Below are positions 11,851-47,500 of a stretch of DNA of 47,500 nt, piece by piece (positions within the stretch are counted from its first letter, which is position 1; every line of letters starts with the position of its first letter). Source of the stretch: Botryococcus braunii (lineage: Eukaryota; Chlorophyta; Trebouxiophyceae); NCBI GenBank assembly GCA_002005505.1, contig KV908379.1, positions 597,295-644,794 on the forward strand, given 5' to 3'. Below the pieces are notes generated by a model that ran no database searches, had not been told where the DNA came from, and saw only the letters and a list, made by a program, of their open reading frames with translations. The translations under genes were made by a program, and so were the position numbers.

Positions 11851-12407
11851 AACAGTTGCAAACCACAAACGATCGCTTCTAAAGGCTCTTCAAATGCACC
11901 TCACCCTCCAGCCGGATGGTGTGTACTTTGTGTAATAATAAAAAGTAAACCTTTCTCAGGTGTTCGAAGCATCAGAAACATCAAATGGAAATGCGCCATG
12001 CAAATATCCAAAGTAACCTCTATCAAAGCAGCATGGTTTAACTACGTGGTTGAGGTAAACAATATTTTGAGTGAGTTGCCCACACTGCCGGCAAGGTATC
12101 CGTCAGTTGAGAGTCGCAACTAGTTTAGTAATGAGTACTCATACTATAATCTCGCAACGAGTTGGATTAGGACCCTGAGATTAGTGTATCCTGAAACACA
12201 GTAAAAACATTGAGGTCACTCGAGAGATTTCTAGTGTCTAAAAGGGCATTAACACCTCTGATCGCGCGATTACAAGCCCACTGAATCTGCTGCTCGTACG
12301 TGCGGCACGTGCTTGTACTAAATTCTCAGAACACGCGAGCGGCTCTTAAGAGCAGCAAGTGCGGATGCCGTCTAACGCGTATCATCTCCTCAACACGCGC
12401 ACATTCT

Positions 12408-12630
<223 letters not shown>

Positions 12631-13016
12631 GGGAGGGATCTCTCTATAGAGAGAGACACCGGGGTGGGGCAGAGGGGAGAGGGGCCTCCACACCTCACTC
12701 CACCCTTCCCCCTCATATTGTATATGTAGTGAGACAGGTGATGTGCATCGATTCAACAGTCTAGTTTCAGTTAATCCACTGAAGCTAGGTTCCTCCAGTG
12801 AAGATGCATCTGACATCACTATTTCGACCTCACTATTTCTCAAACAACCGTTCTGGGCTAGCCACATCTGCTGACATGGTAATACATTGTATGGACTTTG
12901 TGCCACTTTTGAGTTGATGTTCATGTAAGGTATCCACAATGTGCTAACTGCTATAATAAGCCCTTGGTGACGGAGAGCGTGCGCACAAAAACAGATACAA
13001 ACACACACCCACACCA

Positions 13017-13345
<329 letters not shown>

Positions 13346-13399
13346 GGCGGGGCCCAACTCTCTCTCCCAACCTCCCTCCTTTCCGGCCGTCTTGCTCCC

Positions 13400-15440
13400 A
13401 GATTAACTATTTGAAAATTTGCAATGGCAATATGTCTGCCCATGTGGAGGTTGGAATCCACAAGGAAGCACCGCAATGACAACCGACTTGAGCTAGAGGA
13501 TCTACTCAGTGTTGTTCTGAACATGCTACTAGATCCAGTGCGACTGGCGTCTCTAGACCAAAAGGATCTATCAACTTTAACAATGCCAACGTCCACCATG
13601 TGGCTGAGAAACTCAACCCACTCATTGCTTGTTTTAACAGGTGTTCCAAAAAGCCTGCCGGGTTTTAGGTTAGCAACGTTGATGTGACCGCATCTGCTGT
13701 CAGGAAAGGCAAGAACTGGCACATATGCATCATTTTTCCAGACGCAAAACTCCCTTCTTCTCCCAAGAAACTCCACTTGCGTCTGAGTCAATCCCTAAAG
13801 TGTCAGGATCCTGCACACGCAGCAAATTGTTTATGTTTAAGCTGGCACAAAGACGTCCTCTTGCAGGCCACGGCCTGTCCTGCATACCTAGCAACAAAAA
13901 AGGACTTGGGATGGGCGTTTGCAACGCAAATTGCAAGCAAATATCAGAAGACAGAAGAGTTGATGGGCAAATGGCAACAGTCGCATTCTACTTCTCTGAC
14001 ATTTCTTTGGGATCTCTTTAACTTGACTGCCCTACAACATGCGCTTTCAATGCTGCCACCGAAACATGAGCTTACTCCTAATCCTGAGGAATGTGGGAAT
14101 ATGCCCCAAATGGAGCCAAATTCACAGAAGCTGGCAGTTGCTGAGAGGAAGGGCCAGAAACCGTTGCAATCAGGATCCCTACTTCTCTGCACTGCTCTGA
14201 AGCGTACATGGAAATGATCATCATTGCGTAAGTCCAGCTGAGGAGGGGATACATAATATCACAGGTGTACAACAACAACCTCCCTTTTTGGTTACACAAA
14301 CTCACAGCGGAAGCTTAACAGGAAAGTGACCAGCCGCTACCATGGGGTGTGCCTACCCAGTCATCTGCCACCGCAAAGTGGTTATAATGGCATAAGGTCG
14401 GGCGATGTGGTCTTCGAATGGTCTGACCCCTCTTAAAGCACCCTCCAAGAATCATGGGCTGCATCACCCAAAGGGAACCCCAAACACTATACTTTGCCAC
14501 AGCAAAATTGAAAGCAGGACTGCACACAAGCAAGCAGCCATCCGCTGCTCTTTGAGCTAAGGTATAGATCAAAGGAGTAAGATTGAATGAAGTGTGCCCA
14601 CAAAGTTGGTTGACAAACCTGAGTTCTCTTGCCTTGCCCTTTTTGAAGCCCAGCAGGGACATGAGGTTTGGGCAACTGATGCTCTGAAAGCCCCAAGTGT
14701 CCTTCATGCTTCGGTGATATGGTTTTTGGTCTTTCAGTACTACACAGGCAGTTTGTTGATGCCACATGCCTGCACCATGGAAGAAGGGCCAATTGTCAAG
14801 ATGCAGCCAAGACTGATGATATGTGAAAGGCTCCTGTTGCTTCTCAATGTCAGCATATTGCGAGCCCTTTGAGCAGACGACCCTCGCCAGAATGAAGTCA
14901 ATTGATCGCCTTACTTACAAGCACTTCGACAATGCTTCCGGTACACTGTCTTGGATGTTCTGTCTGGTTCTCCTATCCAACAGTACCCCTCTGACCTTTG
15001 TTGTCAAGGAATCTCCTCCTGTGGCGTAAACTGCGCCTGAGGCACCAGATTCACATTCATTTGTTGCTATAAGCACTCCCAAAAGTTTGGAAGGCCTCGA
15101 GTTGGAGTCAGCACGCTGCCATTGGCTGCCTGTGGAGGGAGCACTGCATACACCCCTGTCTTTCAGATCGTTGTGAGGGCTCGACTTTATAGAATGTTCC
15201 CTTAGGCGCTTGACATAGACCGGACCTTTGCGTGATGTTCATTTTCGATAACTTCAGCTTCTGCTGCATCGAGCCCAGGCTGGCCGCAGCGTACCCACTG
15301 TGGCAACGTCTTTTAGGTCTTCATACCAAAACCCAACGTTTGTGGCTATGAAGGGCTCCGATGGTACCTGATATGGGATTCTATGAGGACATGTACTTAA
15401 CATGCTGTGCAAAAACCAACAACATAGCTGGGACTGCCAA
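13400..15440. other. Ambiguous region with overlapping open frames on both strands
   Basis: Plus-strand frames at 13424-13687 and 13684-14217, and minus-strand frames at about 13430-13791 and 14315-14767 (contains CLLVCSPAFNFAVAKYSVWG), all look moderately protein-like. Several pairs share a codon register on opposite strands, so at most one of each pair is real. Candidate splice sites exist on the minus strand (AG before 14684; GTTTGT near 14620), but I found no consistent set of phases. A decayed element or an unresolved gene is possible; no product is assigned. Confidence 0.25.
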
Positions 15441-15452
15441 TCGGATCTCTAA

Positions 15453-15839
15453 AGCGCCACTTGCTCACACACGAAAATCCGAAGAAGCCTGTATGAATAT
15501 GAACGGGACCAAAATAAAGGGGTCCGAATAGCAAAGGCTATTCGCACGTGCGCCAATGTCACAAGGCTGGATGGTTTGCTCTTCGCAGCAGTCTGTGTGG
15601 CAAAACCCGAAGAGAAAAGACGTGCGAAGCGCTGCCTTGAAACCTTCAACTTGAATTTGGGACACTCTCGTTTAAGGTGGCAGTCAGTGGCGGCCATTTT
15701 ACAAACTTTACAACACCTTTGGCCTGAGGATCCTAGCCTGAGACTCCCAGGGGCCCTGGGGCCTAGCCGGGCCTGGGCCCCTGGCCCAGCCGGGCTGGGC
15801 CAGGGTGGCCCGGCCAGCCGACTCAGTTGGCCCGACTGA
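15453..15839 (+). CDS. Open frame, possible exon or gene relic (unknown function)
   Basis: Plus-strand frame open from just after a TAA (15450-15452) to a stop ending at 15839. Its first 90 residues look coding: a basic helical start (KIRRSLYEYERDQNKGVRIA), then RLDGLLFAAVCVAKPEEKRR. From about 15730 it runs into a GC-rich palindromic block and reads as Gly/Pro/Ala low complexity, so the real coding part probably ends before that. A reading frame about 130 bases upstream (near 15370-15470) continues the same style after a frame change, which suggests a frameshifted relic. No start codon or family recognised. Confidence 0.3.
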   Translation, partial: SATCSHTKIRRSLYEYERDQNKGVRIAKAIRTCANVTRLDGLLFAAVCVAKPEEKRRAKRCLETFNLNLGHSRLRWQSVAAILQTLQHLWPEDPSLRLPGALGPSRAWAPGPAGLGQGGPASRLSWPD

Positions 15840-15930
15840 CTCAGTCGGACTGAGTAATCCGTCCCAGGGGCCGGATTACCGAGTCGACCGGGCTCGATCA
15901 GATGCGCTCGACTCAGTAATCCGGCCTCTG
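15740..15930. repeat. GC-rich block of nested palindromes
   Basis: A near-perfect hairpin has 13-bp arms at 15779-15791 and 15793-15805 (CCCTGGCCCAGCC-type arm, one-base centre). A 17-bp odd palindrome lies at 15832-15848 (CCGACTGACTCAGTCGG). Related GACTGAGTAATCCG / CGGATTACCGAGTC arms follow at 15848-15923. The block lies about 300 bases upstream of the giant gene. Confidence 0.8.
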
Positions 15931-16162
15931 GGACTCCGTCCCTGCCACTAGAGTCTAGACACCCGTCGGCGGACCCTGTGGTACCGGACGAGGAGTCTCC
16001 CGGACGGTCCGGACCCTTCGACCACGCCGCACACGTTTTCCAGTTTGAACCTGGTTGGAACCAAAATGAGTCATGACATCAGGGAGTGCTTTGAGCTAAC
16101 CTTTTTCCTGTCTCGTTTTTACAATTCGTCAGGACGAACGTTTTTTAGGACTTATCTTGAAC

Positions 16163-16168
16163 TATAAA
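16163..16168 (+). promoter_or_regulatory. Candidate TATA box of the giant gene
   Basis: TATAAA lies 45 bases before the ATG at 16213, with no ATG between. A TATA this close to the start would imply a very short 5' UTR, so this is a guess from sequence and spacing only. Confidence 0.3.
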
Positions 16169-16212
16169 TTGTTTTTTCACCGCATAAAATCCCCTCTGCA
16201 TGTGGTTTGGCA

Positions 16213-42509
<26,297 letters not shown>

Positions 42510-42808
42510 CCTTCAGTAGTTTATGAACCATTTTACTTTCAACTTGCTATACCTTGCCTCGCCCCATTCAAGGTGCGTTGAAGCAGTTCTGTCATTTGGC
42601 AATAATGTAGTGTAGATAGTAGATCCTGGCTTGAGCCTGTGGGACACCTGGGGATCTTGGAACACCCCCTCGGATCCCCCCCCCCCCCACGTACATACAA
42701 ACACATGTACATGCGCATACACACCCCGAGAAAGGAGGCGTAGAGGGAGGGGGGCAGGGGGCACAGACGCCTCCTCCTTTTTTGTCTTCCATGTGTGTCT
42801 GGGTGAGA

Positions 42809-42877
<69 letters not shown>

Positions 42878-43224
42878 CTGCCTTGCCCGCTTCAGTAGGT
42901 TTTACACCACACAAGAGAGATGTCGTTCTGGTACTTGAAGCAGGATGCAGTTCCCTCACCTGATTTTCAGCCTGGTTTCTTTTGCTACATGAGGCAAGCT
43001 ATTTCTGTTGTGGGCTTAGGCCTATACTGTGGGATAAAGGCATCATCTTTCAGGGGTACACTTCCCATTTGCAGGCCTTAGCTGGCCGCTGATGATGGAC
43101 AAACCCGCCCACTTGAGGAATCCCGCAAACACTGTTCTGCGCCAAATATAATATGCTGCAGTCCAAAAGTGACAACGACCACAGCTTGAAAGAAGTAGAG
43201 TCAGAACCTTGAAGGGCTAGCGTT
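42510..43224. other. Intergenic spacer with (GT)n tract
   Basis: Contains a C run (about 42677-42688) and a (GT)n tract (about 42813-42872). No supported gene lies between the proposed end of the giant gene and the ATG at 43225. Confidence 0.5.
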
Positions 43225-43457
43225 ATGGGGGCAGGTCAAAGCAGAGTCATCAGAGAGATCTGCAGCAAAGAGGATATTGAAGTGAAAGCTATCTTTTCGG
43301 AACCCAATCAATTGAAGAAAAGAATACAGGTTTTCTCATTCCTTCACCGGGTTTCCCGTTTCCTTACCACTCGTTGCTTCAAGAAATGTAACTGGAGAAA
43401 CTGCAGCGCCCCTCTTTTCCCACTCTGCACACACGGCCGTGCCTTTGTGTGAATCCC

Positions 43458-43519
<62 letters not shown>

Positions 43520-44034
43520 AGTTTCCGGGCGGCAGGACAATCCCGTAGGCTCGGTGTTCTGGCTTTTCTGTGATTTGTGTTGGGCAGAGGTTTGTCATAC
43601 CATTATCCTATTACAAGCAAGCGCCTGAAATGGAAACACACTTCACTCCATCTCCCAGCCATGCAAACAACAGGGCGATGAATTGGAGGGGGCTTTGTCA
43701 TCCACATGTAGTCAAGCATTTAACCTAACTGTAAATCCGTGTGATTTCTACTTCTCAAGACATGGAAAGAATGTTAATCAACTGGTCTTGCTTTTTGCTT
43801 TGATCTGAGTTCCTATCTATCTGCAGCACGCCTAGTCTTCTTTACTAACTTCCAAAGAACAGCGTCACAGTTTGTTCGATCAGCGATTGATGATATAGAA
43901 ATGATGCGCAGGTGACGATGATGCACCAATACAACGCTGAGACTGTGGGCCAATGGCTCCACAACGAAAAGGCGGGTGACTTAGAGAACATGGATTGCCG
44001 CTGGTTGCCACCTCCTCCCCGCTCATCGTCTTAA
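43225..44034 (+). CDS. Candidate small gene with N-myristoylation-type start (internal structure uncertain)
   Basis: The ATG at 43225 opens MGAGQSRVIREICSKEDIEV (Gly2, Ser6), a pattern accepted by N-myristoyltransferase. Exon 43225-43329 is 35 codons. Its donor is weak (GTTTTC) and its intron holds a (GT)n tract (43461-43515). A phase-0 exon at 43588 (RFVIPLSYYKQAPEMETH) follows and, unspliced, stops at 43726-43728, giving about 81 residues. Two further coding-like stretches lie downstream in different frames: 43827-43912 (RLVFFTNFQRTASQFVRS, then a TGA) and 43912-44034 (YNAETVGQWLHNEKAGDLEN, then TAA). I could not find a single set of junctions joining all four; alternative 3' ends or a frameshift are possible. 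No family recognised. Confidence 0.4.
43461..43516 (+). repeat. (GT)n microsatellite
   Basis: About 55 bases of GT, in the proposed first intron of the 43225 gene. Confidence 0.95.
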
Positions 44035-44255
44035 AGACTAGTAGGAAAGCATCACCGTCTTGGGGTTGTTGGCCCCATTGTGAAATTGGGCTGGGTTCAT
44101 AGCTAGATTCTTCACCTTGAACATGAAGATGAGTCTCATCTCAAGGTTTGATGGTTCCTTGTGTTCGTGCGTGCGTGTGTGCCGTGGCTGTGGGTATGGG
44201 GATGTGTGTTGGGGGAGGGGGCTTGTGGGATAAAATTGCTTATTCCTAATGCATT

Positions 44256-44560
44256 TTAAGTAGGAGCGTGGATAGCCTCATTCGAGTAGAGTTTTGAAAT
44301 AGTCTTCGATGGAAGTCGTTGAAGCTCGAAAATTGAGCACGCGTTTGATTGCACCATCGTTTGTTCTTAGGAGGATGAGTCCTTACCAGGGCAGATGCGA
44401 TTGGCAAACTGTATGAAGTAGGCAGAAGGTCAGACATTAAATGAGAGTTTGCGGACACATAAAAACACTCTTGAACCACTGGATAGTCTGTAGGAGTCAG
44501 AAACACTGCAAGGGTGGTGGGAGTGCACCTTGGAGATCTGAAATCTGTCATGGTGTCCAT
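44256..44560 (-). CDS. Candidate two-exon small gene, unknown function
   Basis: On the minus strand the ATG at 44560 opens MDTMTDFRSPRCTPTTLAVF. Exon 44387-44560 (58 codons) ends at a good donor, GTAAGG. Exon 44256-44324, after a TTTTCGAG acceptor, adds LQRLPSKTISKLYSNEAIHA and a TAA in the same phase, for about 80 residues. The intron would be only 62 nt. An alternative upstream minus-strand exon in another frame (about 44530-44612, VMRNLKEWTLAQCRRILNGH, donor GTGCAC) overlaps it, so the true model is uncertain. No domain recognised. Confidence 0.3.
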
Positions 44561-44699
44561 TAAGGATCCTCCTGCACTGAGCCAATGTCCATTCCTTGAG
44601 GTTTCTCATAACCTGCATTAAAAACTGCTGTCCTTCTGAGAATGGACATGGTTGCCTTGACACGAATGGCGATTCTTGGCTCTTCAGGCGTGAGGCAGC

Positions 44700-45580
44700 C
44701 CCATGTGGTACCATCGTGTTACGTTGTAGTGTTCATTGGAGCAGGTCTCTATAGTCACCTAGCTAGGGTGCCGCCATTGAGGCGGCAAAGAGGCTTTTTA
44801 TAGTTATCGGCTCGTTGCTCAATTTTGAAATACCCAGATTATAGTTCATTCTCATCCGCATTGCGCCCCCCCCCCCCCCAACCCCCCAAAAAAACTTTAA
44901 CTTTTTTTTTAAGGGACAACCAAGTGTGCACACCCCATATGGGCTCTAAGGCTTGTCTCATTGTAAATTTGGGCGAGTGATACACGGATCCATTTCTCCG
45001 GAGTAATAATCATACCTCGTCCCTTCAGAGTCCTGGATATACCTTAGCCATCCTTCTAAAAGATCTGAAGATGAAACATTTTGGTCGTCCAGCGCACATA
45101 TGTAATTTAAGGAAGCAACCGCAGACTCGCTTTGCTAGAGGCCTAGTCAGAATATTTCTGTATTGGAGGGTGCAATCTGCCGTTCTCAATCCATGGTCGC
45201 GAAGTTACACCGGCAGCTGTACCAGTCGTAGTACCACCACATTATACCCTCGTCCGATACACAATGTCACTTGCAGTTTGAATCCTTACATCTGCTTATC
45301 CCAACGGCCATGGAAAAGTACTTACTCGTTATGAAGGACTTTTGTGGTTCTGTCATGAAGAATACGCTTCATGACAATGCAAGGTGCATATGCATGCATG
45401 GAGGTTCCTCCTGCCAGAGAAAAGAGTCTTCAAGAACGAGTCTCAGAGGCAAACACGTGGCGGTATCCAAGACGCACGGGATCCAACGAAGGACACAAAC
45501 ATGACGTGGTGCTCATCACCCACTCTTGCCGTGCATAACGGGATTAGGGTGGCACATTAATGTTTAAGAATACCATGCAT
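44700..45580. other. Spacer without a supported gene
   Basis: Contains C and A runs near 44866-44910. Two short plus-strand open frames (45071-45334 and 45271-45504) overlap each other and have no recognisable product. Confidence 0.3.
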
Positions 45581-45586
45581 TACCAT

Positions 45587-45628
45587 CCATTAGCTATGGC
45601 CTCATTACCATATGGCCATAGCTAATGG
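45587..45628. repeat. Perfect stem-loop, 15-bp arms
   Basis: CCATTAGCTATGGCC at 45587-45601 and its exact reverse complement at 45614-45628, with a 12-base loop. It is followed by gene-free DNA, so a terminator role is unsupported. Confidence 0.9.
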
Positions 45629-45883
45629 CTACAGCACGTAAGAATAGTGGACCAGGCACCTCACATCTTGCTACGTCGATGGCTTATAAGGCTTAATTGC
45701 TCAATTAAGGTGGCCACAATGCCTGAAGTCGTAGAGAGCATGACCCCTGAATGACGAGCCTGGATCACCTAATGAGGATTGACCCTCATGCAAATGGGGG
45801 TGTAGGGGTCACCTATAGGTAACTCGACCCCCCGGGGGGGGGGGGGGGGGGGAAGAAGCTTCTTAAGACCATGGTATGGGACT

Positions 45884-46620
45884 TCAAAGTTGGGAAAAAA
45901 TTGGGACAATTAATTCACCTGCATACACGAGTACTGGCACCGGTCGACGCCGTAACACTCTGAAACAATTGGCAGAAGCTGATACTGCAAGCCCCCCCGG
46001 GACTTGGCCAAGATCTTGCAAGCGTTCGAAGTCACCTGCATAGCCTTGAACAGGGACAGAACGACCGTTCCGGGTTTCAAGCCCCACACCCTGACACTGA
46101 ACTTCAATATAGCAAATTAGACCATCTGAGTATATACATAACAAAGTAGGACTAATAGGGACCCTTGGAGGATTCCTGCACGAAGCTAAACAAGAGCCCC
46201 AGACTTCCCCCTACATGTATATACGTAGCGTAACTTCGGCATCTTCATACAAATATTTCACAGCAGCCAAAGATTGGTCCCGTACCCCCACCCGAGATAA
46301 TGCCTCCCAAAGAAGGGGACGAGGGGCCCGATCATATGATTTACTTAAATTCCAACGAGCAGTAGTATAGAGGGTGCTTTGGGGTATACCTACATAGCCA
46401 GGTCAATGAAGTGCTGAACCGCAAAATTTTGATGAAAGGTAGGAATAGGGCGGGAGCCCGTTTGTGCCTGGCAGGCAACCCCTTAGATTCCACATACCGA
46501 ATAAGCCTGGTGCTCAAGGGAGTGGCATGCAACCGCATACAGAGTTCAGGGACAGCGAGAGGGTAGTAATTTGCCATATCCAGTACTTCCTTTGCCTCTG
46601 GTTAACAGCACAGGGGCAAC
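45884..46620 (-). pseudogene. Decayed LINE-type reverse transcriptase
   Basis: Reading the minus strand, fragments follow the order of a reverse transcriptase. ANYYPLAVPELCMRL (the N-Y-R-P-L fingers motif, 46577 down) comes first, then LSKSYDRAPRPLLWEALSRV (the motif A region, around 46340-46270) and VPVQGYAGDFERL (the catalytic YxDD box, changed to YAGD, around 46030). At least three frame changes and several stops separate them, so the copy is dead. The family appears to be the same class as the 6371-6985 fragment, which carries the part that normally follows the reverse transcriptase. No intact ends were found. Confidence 0.7.
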
Positions 46621-46870
46621 ACGGGACACAATGAAGTTATAGCTATCATGCCGGGCGTTGCTAACGGTACAAGGAGCATGATAATCTGGGAGATGGAAGG
46701 TACAAGATCGATCGTCAAACTATTCGATATCCATCTCATAACTCATGGTTTGATGTGCAGTATGACTGAAATAACGACTGTCAAGTAGGGCCGCCATAAT
46801 TGTTTTGGTAACTTGTCTCACAGCTGTCAGCGAAGCAAGTAGTTCGCCGTCATGACCCAGCTGGGCGACC

Positions 46871-47404
46871 ATGATCCAGCGGGGAGGTTGGATGTTTCCT
46901 AAGATTACAATGAAGTGGATTGCAACTTCTAGTATTTTCCATGGATCTCAGCAAGAAACTTCACAATTATTAAGTAGTTGGAAACAAGGGATACTCCGAT
47001 CAGCAGATTCGCGCAGGCCTGGGCAGGGGGATGCTCATCATAGTCATTCATCACATCATAAAGACACTCGAACTAAGTTGAATCCAATCCGACAGAGGAC
47101 TTTCAATGCATGGGGAGCTGTCGCTAAGGCAGTAGAACTTCGGGAAGGAGGTAGTACTCACTCCGGATGCAAGGTACGACTTACTGGTGCCCTTCTGGCT
47201 TTGGACCTTGGGTAAAAATAAAATTATAATGTTTTATAATAACTAGTGTAGTGCTTTGCACAGTTTGATGAGGTCTACGAACCCGTGATCGGCATTGAGT
47301 GTCACATCCAACTGAACACTGCTACCAAGGCGTTTTGCTCCTGTAAGAATGAGTATGGTGGAGGGCCAAACGAATTTGTTTGCCCTGTGTGCATGGGACA
47401 TCCG
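46871..47404 (+). CDS. gatB: GatB, subunit B of glutamyl-tRNA(Gln)/aspartyl-tRNA(Asn) amidotransferase, 5' part
   Basis: Two exons, 46871-47173 and 47264-47404, are both phase 0 (donor AAG|GTACGA, acceptor TTGCACAG). The second encodes [20 protein letters not shown], then [19 protein letters not shown] and MGHP. This is the N-terminal signature of GatB, with the CxC...CPVC zinc-binding cysteines. The enzyme amidates Glu-tRNA(Gln) in plastids and mitochondria, with GatA and GatC. The first exon adds 101 residues rich in Ser, Arg and His with few acidic residues, consistent with an organelle transit peptide. The frame ends at CCG|GTGCGA just where GatB continues with a GALPVLN-like motif, so the next exon lies beyond or near the window edge. 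Confidence 0.85.
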
Positions 47405-47500
47405 GTGCGATCCACGAGTACATACAAGCCCGTGTGTCCTGCAAGATGATTTGTGCTCGTTCTCACAAATTATGAGCCCTCCCTAGGGCTGCTCACAGGC
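47405..47500 (+). other. Second gatB intron (start)
   Basis: After the donor at 47405 the frame meets a stop (TGA near 47447) and no further GatB sequence is seen before the window ends. Confidence 0.5.

Noticed and set aside
45587..45628. Stem-loop as a transcription terminator
   Set aside because: No T run follows, no gene ends just before it, and intrinsic terminators are not expected in nuclear DNA.

Overview
This is nuclear DNA from a eukaryote. Coding sequence is split by many GT-AG introns whose codon phases can be matched. Dinucleotide microsatellites and long poly-G/poly-C runs are abundant, and two decayed non-LTR (LINE-type) retroelement fragments are present. A gene for a bacterial-type GatB with a basic N-terminal extension starts at the right edge, which fits an organelle-bearing alga or plant. 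A mosaic thrombospondin/EGF/Cys-rich/mucin-like membrane protein suggests a flagellate green alga (a prasinophyte such as Cymbomonas is my guess). The organism is inference; no marker names it.

Layout. (1) 2-3554, + strand: the 3' part of an intron-rich gene for a charged, apparently disordered protein of unknown function (nine phase-consistent exons). (2) 3555-9200: repeat-rich spacer with several perfect 26-28 bp palindromes, an ACCGGT-rich patch and a 5'-truncated LINE 3' end on the minus strand (6371-6985). (3) 9212-9895, minus: a small three-exon gene with one membrane anchor. (4) 9900-16200: microsatellites, a tandem duplication, a GC-rich palindromic block and open frames of uncertain status. 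(5) 16213-42509, +: the main object, a single gene of about 26 kb. I traced it through 29 exons whose phases all match and whose summed coding length is exactly divisible by three (12,822 nt, about 4,273 aa). It encodes a signal peptide, three thrombospondin type-1-like repeats, EGF-like modules, a CC-repeat module, a SEA-like alpha/beta domain, a 2,000-residue Pro/Ser/Ala-rich stalk in one 6-kb exon, a second SEA-like domain close to a single transmembrane helix, and a tail of about 670 residues. (6) 43225-44034, +, and 44256-44560, minus: two small candidate genes. (7) 45884-46620, minus: a decayed LINE reverse transcriptase. (8) 46871 onward, +: gatB, running off the window.

The giant gene looks like a cell-surface adhesin or mechanical linker: binding modules at the tip, a long O-glycosylatable stalk, a SEA-like membrane-proximal domain and a large non-catalytic tail. 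I recognise no enzyme, defence or transport operon. Most long open frames in the window are translations of CT/GT repeats and are not genes. All gene models come from hand-matched splice sites and phases; no alignment or search was possible.
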